From Bacteroidetes bacterium UBA4009 (GTDB taxonomy: Bacteria > Bacteroidota > Bacteroidia > NS11-12g > UBA9320), in contig DGBH01000117.1 in NCBI GenBank assembly GCA_002384205.1, forward strand, positions 10,098-15,525: a DNA stretch of 5,428 nucleotides, in the 5' to 3' direction. Shown here one piece after another: positions 1 through 5,428 of the stretch. Position numbers and translations under genes: made by a program. Under the pieces are notes generated by a model that did not search any database, was not told the origin of the DNA, and was given only the letters and a program-made list of their open reading frames with translations. How positions within the stretch are numbered: the first letter of the stretch is position 1; each line of letters starts with the position of its first letter.

Positions 1-637
1 CAACTACTTCTTCAGTTACTTCTGCAACTATTTCTTCAGCAACTTCCGCAACTACTTCTTCAGTTACTTCCGCAACTACTTCTTCAGCAACTTCCGCAAC
101 TACTTCTGTAGCATCAACAGTTTCTGTAGCCTCAGCTACTTCACTTTCTGCTGCTTCAGTCGCGTCTTCTACAACACCTTCAGGTGCAGTTTTAGCCGCA
201 ATAGCTATAGTTCTTGCTTCTTTTACTTCTTCCTCACGTTTATGTGCTGCTGCTTCTTCTTCGGCTGCTTTTTGAGCTAAGCCATCTGTTTTCACACCTA
301 CTCTGTTTGCTTTTTCCTCTAACCAAGCTGCAAATTTTGCATCTGCTTGATCTTGAGTCAATGCACCTTTTGTTACACCTTTGTTCAGGTGGTGCTTATA
401 CAAAGCACCCTTGTAAGAAAGTATTGCTCTTGTAGTGTCAGTCGGAACTGCACCATTACTTAACCAACGAACCGCATCGTCTAGGTTAAGGTCAATTGTT
501 GCCGGATTGGTATTCGGATTATACGAACCAATTCTCTCAATAAATCGACCATCCCTAGGAGCTCTTGCATCCGCCGCCACAATGTAGTAGAAAGGTTTTC
601 CTTTTCTTCCTTGTCTACGAAGTCTTAATTTTACCAT
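1..637 (-). CDS. rpsP: 30S ribosomal protein S16, long-tailed Bacteroidota form (3' end outside window)
   Basis: S16 is a small-subunit protein that binds 16S rRNA and helps assemble the 30S body. Translation from the ATG at 637 gives 212 residues and is still open at the left edge. Residues 1-80 are the conserved S16 core: an [20 protein letters not shown] start, then [20 protein letters not shown], which lines up with the family motif around NGRFIER-G-NP. Residues 81-120 ([24 protein letters not shown]) are an extension usual in Bacteroidota. From about residue 121 the chain is Ala/Glu/Val-rich and acidic, ending in octapeptide repeats. E. coli S16 has only about 82 residues, so most of this protein is extension. 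No Shine-Dalgarno is visible; the region before the ATG is A-rich, as is normal in this phylum. In many bacteria rimM follows rpsP, but that side is outside the window. Identity is very secure; only the tail length is unknown. Confidence 0.97.
   Translation of the reverse strand, partial: MVKLRLRRQGRKGKPFYYIVAADARAPRDGRFIERIGSYNPNTNPATIDLNLDDAVRWLSNGAVPTDTTRAILSYKGALYKHHLNKGVTKGALTQDQADAKFAAWLEEKANRVGVKTDGLAQKAAEEEAAAHKREEEVKEARTIAIAAKTAPEGVVEDATEAAESEVAEATETVDATEVVAEVAEEVVAEVTEEVVAEVAEEIVAEVTEEVV
3..98 (-). repeat. 24-base tandem repeats encoding the S16 tail (48-base higher-order unit)
   Basis: Four full 24-base units lie head to tail at 3-26, 27-50, 51-74 and 75-98, with a diverging partial unit from 99. 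On the plus strand the unit is close to ACTACTTCTTCAG, then TTACTTCCGCA or CAACTTCCGCA. Units alternate GTT and GCA at one codon, so the encoded octapeptide VVAEV(T/A)EE alternates Thr and Ala and the true period is 48 bases. The units differ otherwise at only a few bases. Because 24 is a multiple of three, gain or loss of units would keep the reading frame. The array may continue beyond the left edge. Confidence 0.93.
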
Positions 638-667
638 TTGTTATGTTTTTTATATATTGAATATAAG

Positions 668-694
668 CCTACTGGTTCTCCTTCTTCCAGCAGG
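668..694 (-). promoter_or_regulatory. Hairpin in the rpsP mRNA leader
   Basis: In mRNA sense, CCTGCTGG and CCAGTAGG can pair over 8 base pairs with one G-U pair, around an 11-base purine-rich loop (AAGAAGGAGAA). If the promoter at 699-729 is right, the hairpin begins at about the first base of the transcript, leaving about 30 unstructured or AT-rich bases before the ATG. Within that stretch TATATTGAATATA (653-665) is a weak AT-only dyad. Ribosomal protein mRNAs often carry leaders bound by their own product. I recall a computationally predicted S16 leader in Flavobacteria, but I cannot compare this hairpin with it. It could also just stabilise the 5' end. Confidence 0.5.
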
Positions 695-698
695 GCTG

Positions 699-729
699 CA
701 AAAGTGACTTTTTATTTTTATTTTACCAA
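699..729 (-). promoter_or_regulatory. Likely rpsP promoter (Bacteroidota -33/-7 type)
   Basis: Read on the minus strand, CACTTTTG (706 to 699) matches the Bacteroidota -7 consensus TAnnTTTG at every fixed base but the first. A TTG (729 to 727) lies 20 bases upstream, close to the -33 TTTG/TTG element at its expected spacing. A transcript would start near 692-694, giving a leader of about 57 bases. The match is good but this consensus is short, so chance cannot be excluded. Confidence 0.45.
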
Positions 730-737
730 GGGTTTTT

Positions 738-763
738 CTATTCTAATATTAGAGCTAGAATAG
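738..763. repeat. Overlapping dyads upstream of the rpsP promoter
   Basis: CTATTCTA (738-745) and TAGAATAG (756-763) form a perfect 8-base inverted repeat with a 10-base spacer. Overlapping it, TCTAATATTAGA (742-753) is a perfect 12-base palindrome. The pair sits just upstream of the predicted -33 element of rpsP. It could be an operator or an AT-rich structural element. It is not a normal terminator, because neither arm is followed by a T-run in the right orientation. Confidence 0.45.
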
Positions 764-1004
764 CTTATAAATAAAAAATTCGAAATTTACTTTTAGACCG
801 TTCCTATTCTGCTATAAACAAAGCTTCGTACCTGCCTTATTTTATTACTATAACCGGCATATACGAGGAAGTTAAACCTGATCTAAAACTTTAGTTTGAA
901 GACTCAATACGTTTAACCGTTCACCATTATTTTACTAAAAAAAAGCACTACCCTTCATCAAATTGGAGAGAGAAGTATATCAATTATGCTACACCTAGTT
1001 GATT

Positions 1005-3824
1005 TTATCTTCTTATTCTCTCCTCGGGAGCCTCTTTACTCTCTCTGAATTTTCGGATATTGTATGAAAAGGAAAGCATAATGTATCTGGTAAGCACATT
1101 GCTATTGGTCTCTTCATAATAACTAGCGTAGAAATTTTGAGCGACGTTATTGTTTTGCCCTAGTATATCATACATGCTGAGTTGAACTTCACCCATTTTG
1201 TTTTTAAACACTTGTTTACCCACACCCGCTGTCCAAAGAAGCACTCTGTTATTAAGCACTGAACTGAGCCCAAAGTATTCTTGATGTTGAAGTTGGGTAC
1301 GAAAGGTGATACCCTTTGCCATAATCCAATCGTATTTTACTTTGGTTGTTTGAATAAGGTATTGGTTATTTAATGCCTGGTTCATTGAATTGCTAGCTAA
1401 ACTATAGTTAGATTCTGTGGATACGGTAAAATCAATCTTATCGCTTATGTTACTGCTAAGGACCACACCTAATCCATAGTTTTGAGTCAAGGTTTGAGAA
1501 GTACGGAAATTGATAACCGAAGGCACATTGGTAACACCTCCGGAAACATTAATATTTAAGTTACTCTTTAGTCTTTTTAGAGGGAATCCATAGCTTATCA
1601 AGCCATTTGCGTTGTACTGTCCATCTACATTTTCGGGCATACTAAGTTGTGTGCCTGCGCTCAGAGGGATGCCGTTAAGCGTAGTATCACTTATCGCCGT
1701 AACGGTACTTTGCGTGATGTAATTCGAACTCAATCCACCACTAATCATGGCATAAAATACCGAATTTTTTTCGGTGTTGGTTTGGTTGTACTTGGCCCTA
1801 ACCCAATGGCCGTATTGTTGCGTTAGTTGAGCATTACCTGTTTTAAGTTGCAATGGATTACTATTGTCTAAAACATTGGTTAATTGACTTGCTTGAGGCT
1901 TTGTGGTATACGCTCTGTACATCGCGTTCCAATTTGCATTATTCTTAAGCTGCCTTCTATACATCGCAAACGGTAAAATATTTTGAAATGTTTTATTGAT
2001 ATTTTCCTCCATTGGCAGGGTTTGCATGTTGTCTAACAGCGCTTGTTCAAACTTAAAACGGACTACAAAACCTCCATTTCTGTCAAACTTGCGCAAACCC
2101 AAATCTGCAGAATGAGTGTTCCAGTCATTGTTATAACGAGAGGACAAGCTCGTATCTAAAAAGCCTGTTGAAATCGGTGTAATACCACTCATAATTTGCT
2201 TATGGGTATTGGCTTGACTATTCTCAAACGTATAACTTACATACGCACCTAGTCCTTTATCCTTAATGGGCTCACTGTACATCACTTGTGCAGTCCATCC
2301 ATTAGTCGTTTCTTCTAAATCACCTTCTTGGTTTATTTCTATGGTCGAACTCGTATTATTAGAATTTAGATTATTAAGCCCAGAGGTATTATCTACATCA
2401 TTTTTTGCTTGCAAGAACAAACTGCGTCCTCTTTTTTCTCCGTTCAACCTAAACATTAAATCATTGCTCATTTTGAGCGCATTTAGGTCGCTACCAAAAT
2501 TTTGAGCCAATTGATTGATTAGTGCGGCTTCTTTTGATGTACTGCTTGCTAATAAACTAGCTCCATTATTTTGTTGAACACTAATGCTAGGCACGTAAAA
2601 GAATGACATTTTGGGATTCACCTTGTATACGATTTTAGCATTTAGTTTGTGATTAGTATTCACACTTTGGGTTGTATCCTTTTCTGTATACTCTTGCCCA
2701 TTAACTTCGTTTAGGTAATATAATTGATAGGTATTTTTAATCGCACTATTATCACCTCTATTTATGAAATAGCTCCCACTAACATCAACCTTACTACCCC
2801 ATTTATCTTGATAATTTGCCCCACCAGCTAAGGTTTTTGTGATTCCGTTGGATGTACTTACCTGAAAATCATTTTCACTGCCTCCTGCAGAAAATCCACT
2901 CATGGATGATGGCCTTCCTCCACCGCCTGGGCCTCTTCCACCACGGCCACCGCCCCCACCACTGTTATCTCCTATTACCCCAAGCAAATCTTCAGTACTA
3001 AAGTTTTGTTGATTGATATTATTTACTTGCCCTAAAAGCGATAATCTTCTGTCGCCTCTAAACATGTTTACATTAGCGCCTGCACTGTATCTGCCATCCG
3101 ATCCTGCTCCCGCATAAGTTCTTCCAAACTCACCATTACGCATGTTTATTTTAGTAACAATATTGATGGTTTTTATACGTGTTCCGTCATCTACGCCACT
3201 TGCTTTACTTTGCTCACTCTGATCGTCAAATATTTGAATTTTGTCCACTACTTCTGCAGGTAATGTTGCCAAAGCAGTTTTCGGATCTTGCCCAAAAAAC
3301 TGTTTACCATCTACCAACACTTGCTGTACTTTTTCACCTTGCGCCTTAAGCTCACCATTGGTATTTTGTACTCCAGGCATTTTCTCAATAAGGTCTCCGG
3401 CATTTGCATTTTGGGTTGTTTTAAAGGCTTGGGCATTAAAAGAGGTGGTGTCCCCATTTACCGTAGCTTGCAACGCCTGCCCCTGTACCTCTATGCCTTT
3501 GAGTTGTTCTGTATTTTCACTTAAAAACAAGGTTCCTAAATAATCATCGCGCCAAACTCTAAGCGGTTCAACATAAGGATTCAAACCCAAATAATTTATC
3601 TTAAGCGTATACTCACCGCGTGCCAAGCTAACAGTGAATTTTCCTTGCCCGTCAGAAACAGCTCCCCCTGCCAATGTGCTATCAGGTGCCACTACAAAAA
3701 CGGTCGCTCCGACAATAGGCTCTTTAGTATCCTTATTTTTTAGTGTGCCACCAATAGGATAAGTTATTTGAGCGACAGAAACTATGTACATTACTAAGAA
3801 TGTGATGGTACTAATTATTTTCAT
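1005..3824 (-). CDS. Outer-membrane beta-barrel protein of the TonB-dependent receptor type
   Basis: The product is 939 residues long and looks complete. A signal peptide covers residues 1-18 (hydrophobic core, SVA before the cut). Residues 20-105 are a carboxypeptidase-regulatory-like beta-sandwich (KEPIVGATVFV, SDGQGKFTVSL, GEYTLKINYLG). Residues about 108-225 are a plug of a divergent type: LIEKMPGV at 145-152, VLVDGKQFFGQDP at 169-181, VVDKIQIFDDQSEQS at 192-206 and RIKTINIVTK at 216-225. It lacks the usual YGSGAxGGVI plug ending, which is normal for the Bacteroidota outer-membrane beta-barrel family (Pfam OMP_b-brl_3, as I recall). The barrel follows, ending in LSFSYNIRKF plus a charged tail of 13 residues. 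A Gly-rich stretch lies at 289-304. Cargo is unknown. It stands alone: rpsP is 367 bases downstream with its own promoter, and no GLPGLI-type partner is seen. The ATG at 3824 is fixed by the signal peptide. Confidence 0.9.
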   Translation of the reverse strand: MKIISTITFLVMYIVSVAQITYPIGGTLKNKDTKEPIVGATVFVVAPDSTLAGGAVSDGQGKFTVSLARGEYTLKINYLGLNPYVEPLRVWRDDYLGTLFLSENTEQLKGIEVQGQALQATVNGDTTSFNAQAFKTTQNANAGDLIEKMPGVQNTNGELKAQGEKVQQVLVDGKQFFGQDPKTALATLPAEVVDKIQIFDDQSEQSKASGVDDGTRIKTINIVTKINMRNGEFGRTYAGAGSDGRYSAGANVNMFRGDRRLSLLGQVNNINQQNFSTEDLLGVIGDNSGGGGGRGGRGPGGGGRPSSMSGFSAGGSENDFQVSTSNGITKTLAGGANYQDKWGSKVDVSGSYFINRGDNSAIKNTYQLYYLNEVNGQEYTEKDTTQSVNTNHKLNAKIVYKVNPKMSFFYVPSISVQQNNGASLLASSTSKEAALINQLAQNFGSDLNALKMSNDLMFRLNGEKRGRSLFLQAKNDVDNTSGLNNLNSNNTSSTIEINQEGDLEETTNGWTAQVMYSEPIKDKGLGAYVSYTFENSQANTHKQIMSGITPISTGFLDTSLSSRYNNDWNTHSADLGLRKFDRNGGFVVRFKFEQALLDNMQTLPMEENINKTFQNILPFAMYRRQLKNNANWNAMYRAYTTKPQASQLTNVLDNSNPLQLKTGNAQLTQQYGHWVRAKYNQTNTEKNSVFYAMISGGLSSNYITQSTVTAISDTTLNGIPLSAGTQLSMPENVDGQYNANGLISYGFPLKRLKSNLNINVSGGVTNVPSVINFRTSQTLTQNYGLGVVLSSNISDKIDFTVSTESNYSLASNSMNQALNNQYLIQTTKVKYDWIMAKGITFRTQLQHQEYFGLSSVLNNRVLLWTAGVGKQVFKNKMGEVQLSMYDILGQNNNVAQNFYASYYEETNSNVLTRYIMLSFSYNIRKFRESKEAPEERIRR

Positions 3825-3840
3825 TTTTGAAGTGAGATGG

Positions 3841-3848
3841 CAAATGTA
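3841..3848 (-). promoter_or_regulatory. -7 promoter box of the 939-residue receptor gene
   Basis: On the minus strand the sequence reads TACATTTG, a perfect match to TAnnTTTG, followed by C as is common. It ends 16 bases before the ATG, so the leader would be only about 10 bases. No TTTG or TTG is visible 19-21 bases upstream, so the -33 element is weak or absent. Confidence 0.5.
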
Positions 3849-3934
3849 ATCTTGAATTGAATTCTATTCTGCTTGTTTATTTTCTTTTCTTTGACGTTAA
3901 TGTGTAAAAAACTATTCTCTAACGACTTTAAATA

Positions 3935-4047
3935 ATGAAAAAACATATTCTACAACTTCTATTACTAGCTATTGTTTCCATTGCATTTGCTCAAGGAAAT
4001 CAAATGCATTAAATTTTGACGGAAGTAATGACTGCGTTCTAACTTGA
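3935..4047 (+). pseudogene. 5' remnant of a secreted LamG/ConA-like protein gene, frameshifted and truncated
   Basis: The ATG at 3935 opens a 25-codon frame ending at TAA 4010-4012. It encodes a textbook signal peptide (MKKHILQLLLLAIVSIAFA, then QGNQMH) and nothing else. One frame over, 4006-4044 reads ALNFDGSNDCVLT before TGA at 4045. ALNFDGxNDYV right after the signal peptide is the typical first strand of LamG/concanavalin-A-like domains in secreted Bacteroidota proteins. Restoring one A in the A-run at 4002-4004 joins the two as QGNQNALNFDGSND. Removing five bases (4001-4005, CAAAT, after a similar GAAAT) gives QGNALNFDGSND. Either way the rest of the gene is missing, because the next promoter and gene begin within 10-20 bases. 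Alternatives are a real 25-residue peptide or a chance match; the family resemblance of both parts makes a relic more likely. The family assignment rests on a short motif. Confidence 0.62.
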
Positions 4048-4049
4048 AC
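4036..4049. promoter_or_regulatory. Possible operator (GTTC-N6-GAAC) upstream of the metal-uptake operon
   Basis: GTTC at 4036-4039 and GAAC at 4046-4049 form a short inverted repeat with a six-base spacer, ending three bases before the TATATTTG box. Its place in the -33 to -7 gap is where a repressor would act, and metal-uptake operons are usually metal-repressed. The arms are only four bases, so this is a weak candidate. Confidence 0.2.
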
Positions 4050-4052
4050 CTC

Positions 4053-4060
4053 TATATTTG
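4053..4060 (+). promoter_or_regulatory. -7 promoter box of the putative metal-uptake operon
   Basis: TATATTTG matches TAnnTTTG exactly and is followed by CA, as in many Bacteroidota promoters. Transcription would begin around 4064-4068, at or just before the preferred TTG start codon at 4067. No clear -33 TTTG is seen 19-21 bases upstream. The box overlaps the alternative TTG start at 4058, which argues against that start. Confidence 0.5.
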
Positions 4061-4066
4061 CAACCA

Positions 4067-4369
4067 TTGAAACAGTTCGTTTCCATACTACTAATAGTCA
4101 TTTTTGCATTTGCAGGAAGTACCTCTATCCTGCATAATTTGCAGCACGAACAGCTTCATTGTGATGAAGGAAGCGCGCACTTCTGTGAAGAATCTGGACA
4201 TCATCATTGTGCTCTTTGCGATGTGGTGTTTTACCCCGCAATAGCTACCTCTTCATGCTATGCTATTTCAACTATATCTTGGAATATAGAACTGCATATA
4301 CTTTTAAGTGAGGAAGTATCTTCAAGTATCGTGCTTCATAGAGCCAGTAGAGCTCCCCCTTTGGTCTAA
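4067..4369 (+). CDS. Small exported His/Cys-rich protein, probable metal-binding partner of the receptor
   Basis: The product is 100 residues if it starts at TTG 4067. The frame has no ATG; TTG at 4058 would add three residues but lies inside a promoter box, and 4067 gives the natural MKQFVSILLIVIFAFAG signal peptide. Residues 23-51 hold a dense metal-ligand cluster: H23, H27, H31, C32, H38, C40, the triple His 45-47, and C48/C51 as CxxC. Weaker hydrophobic sequence follows, ending in RAPPLV. From memory, small Bacteroidota proteins with a similar HHHC-x2-C centre and an RAPP/RGPP end sit next to metal receptor genes; I cannot verify this here. It lies 58 bases before the receptor gene on the same strand with no terminator between, so the two are probably co-transcribed. 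Binding of zinc, copper or another metal in the periplasm is inferred. A weak AGTTT/AAACT stem at 4397-4410 is the only structure in the gap. Confidence 0.75.
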   Translation: MKQFVSILLIVIFAFAGSTSILHNLQHEQLHCDEGSAHFCEESGHHHCALCDVVFYPAIATSSCYAISTISWNIELHILLSEEVSSSIVLHRASRAPPLV

Positions 4370-4427
4370 GCGACATCTTCATTCGTCTTTTACCAAAGTT
4401 TCATCAAACTAATTAATCAAAAAAAAT

Positions 4428-5428
4428 ATGCGAAAAATATTCGCTGTGTTGATGCTATGTAGCTTCAACCAATTTGCGCTATCGCAAATTAAACTTTCTG
4501 GGGTAGTGCTTGACAGCGCTACACAAAAACCATTGACCAATGCGTTTATGAAGCTGGGGGCATATAAGGTTATTGCCGATGCAAATGGAAATTTTTCAAT
4601 CCCACAGCTCACTGCAGGTAGCCATACCCTTACTATTACACATATAGGGTGCGACCCATTGGCTATGCCTCTTTTTTTAGTCAATGATACGTTTATAACC
4701 ATATTTCTGCCACACCATCTCCATGCTTTTGAAGAAATTATTACCTATGCACATAATTCTCGAGAGCCAGATGCTCGGCTTATACAAACCATTAGCAGTA
4801 AAAAGCTTGAACAGCTCGCGGCCGTAAGTTTAAGTGATGCGCTTATTAACACCAATGGTGTCTCTTTTTTGAGAACGGGTAGCACTATTGCCAAGCCTAT
4901 CATTAATGGTATGCATAGTAATCGTATCTCAGTATTAAACGATGAAAGCAAGCAAGAAGGGCAACAATGGGGCAGTGAGCACGCTCCTGAAATAGATCCG
5001 TTAAGCGCTGGGAGTATTGAAATTATAAAAGGTGCATCAACGTTGCGCTATGGTGGCGATGCTATGGGCGGTGTAATTCGCATATTACCCCCAAGTTTCA
5101 GAGACACCAGTTATACTGAAATAGCATTACTTGCTAAAGGAGAGACCAATCCTAAAGGCGGTTTAGTAGGTTTAAAACTAGAACGCTACAATGGAAAAAG
5201 TAGACTAGGCCAACGCGCGGTATTTAACGTAAAACGAAACGGTGACGCGCAAGCCGCTTCCTATACTTTAAGTAACACTGGTTTTGAACAACTCAGCGGA
5301 TCCTATTACGGCCTTCTTAAAAAAGGGAACAACGATTTTTCATTTACATCATCTGCATTTGTACAGCGATTAGGCATTTTAGCAGCTTCTCACATTGGCA
5401 ACCTCACCGATTTAAACCGAGCATTATC
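4428..5428 (+). CDS. TonB-dependent receptor, metal-type plug (3' end outside window)
   Basis: The frame is open to the right edge, with 333 residues visible. Residues 1-19 are a signal peptide (cut near ALS-Q). Residues 21-95 are a carboxypeptidase-regulatory-like domain (LSGVVLDSATQKPLTNAFMKL, ANGNFSIPQL). Residues about 110-222 are a TonB plug: SLSDALINTNGVSFLRTG (134-151), KPIINGMHSNRISVLND (156-172), EGQQWGSEHAPEIDP (177-191), SIEIIKGASTLRYGGDAMGGVI (196-217 overall). The EGQQWGxEHxPEID signature is typical of zinc/copper-type receptors such as ZnuD and its relatives. The start of the barrel follows. Such receptors import a metal across the outer membrane using energy from TonB-ExbB-ExbD, none of which is in the window. 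ATG 4428 is preceded by an A-rich stretch and no Shine-Dalgarno. Receptor identity is secure; the metal is inferred. Confidence 0.92.
   Translation, partial: MRKIFAVLMLCSFNQFALSQIKLSGVVLDSATQKPLTNAFMKLGAYKVIADANGNFSIPQLTAGSHTLTITHIGCDPLAMPLFLVNDTFITIFLPHHLHAFEEIITYAHNSREPDARLIQTISSKKLEQLAAVSLSDALINTNGVSFLRTGSTIAKPIINGMHSNRISVLNDESKQEGQQWGSEHAPEIDPLSAGSIEIIKGASTLRYGGDAMGGVIRILPPSFRDTSYTEIALLAKGETNPKGGLVGLKLERYNGKSRLGQRAVFNVKRNGDAQAASYTLSNTGFEQLSGSYYGLLKKGNNDFSFTSSAFVQRLGILAASHIGNLTDLNRAL

Larger units (their letters stand above)
638..1004. other. Non-coding region between the receptor gene stop and rpsP
   Basis: No credible gene is seen on either strand in these 367 bases. The half next to rpsP holds its promoter, leader hairpin and an upstream dyad (listed separately). 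The half next to the receptor gene should hold that gene's terminator on the minus strand. There is an eight-T run (A8 at 937-944 on the plus strand) about 60 bases past the stop, but I find only weak 4-base stems before it, so no terminator is called. A nested pair of dyads is present: GTTAAAC at 871-877 with GTTTAAC at 911-917, enclosing CTAAA at 883-887 and TTTAG at 890-894. Its meaning is unknown. Confidence 0.6.

Noticed and set aside
1..98. Tandem repeats as a CRISPR array
   Set aside because: Repeats are directly adjacent with no spacers and encode an in-frame protein tail.
214..435. Leu/His-rich open frame on the plus strand
   Set aside because: It lies wholly opposite rpsP, whose protein is clearly recognisable; the frame is a composition shadow.
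871..917. Nested dyads as a small RNA gene
   Set aside because: Stems are 5-7 bases, AT-rich and separated by long loops; no promoter or terminator supports a transcript.
937..960. T-run on the minus strand (A8 at 937-944) as an intrinsic terminator of the receptor gene
   Set aside because: Only 4-base stems can be found before it, so the hairpin needed for an intrinsic terminator is not supported.
3241..3543. Two overlapping plus-strand frames of 78-100 codons
   Set aside because: Both are antisense to the plug region of the 939-residue receptor and show no family features.
4409..4951. Two minus-strand frames of 68 and 97 codons
   Set aside because: They are antisense to the metal receptor gene, which has a clear signal peptide and plug on the plus strand.

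Overview
The window is AT-rich DNA that looks like a member of the Bacteroidota, probably Flavobacteriia. Three signs support this: a long-tailed ribosomal protein S16, two outer-membrane receptors with an N-terminal carboxypeptidase-regulatory-like domain, and promoter boxes of the TAnnTTTG type with A-rich, Shine-Dalgarno-less start regions. It looks like ordinary chromosome, with no mobile element, tRNA, rRNA or CRISPR array that I can see.

Layout. Positions 1-637 (minus) hold rpsP (S16), open at its C-terminal end. Its tail is a low-complexity acidic extension built from 24-base repeats that runs off the left edge. Positions 638-1004 are non-coding and carry the rpsP promoter, a leader hairpin and an upstream dyad. 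Positions 1005-3824 (minus) are one complete 939-residue outer-membrane beta-barrel protein related to TonB-dependent receptors, with a perfect TACATTTG promoter box just upstream of its start. Positions 3935-4047 (plus) are the broken 5' end of what was probably a secreted LamG/concanavalin-A-like protein gene: a signal peptide, a frameshift, then the family's usual first strand and a stop.

Positions 4067-4369 and 4428-5428 (plus) form a likely two-gene unit. The first is a small exported His/Cys-rich protein that probably starts with TTG right after a TATATTTG promoter box. The second is a TonB-dependent receptor, cut by the right edge, whose plug most resembles zinc/copper-type metal receptors. 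The simplest reading is a metal-uptake operon in which the small protein binds or senses the metal in the periplasm and the receptor imports it across the outer membrane. The metal cannot be told from sequence alone.

The most interesting points are the two-level repeat in the S16 tail, the hairpin placed at the predicted 5' end of the rpsP mRNA, the receptor-gene relic, and the very short or absent leader of the metal operon. I found no clear evidence of a wholly new biological system.
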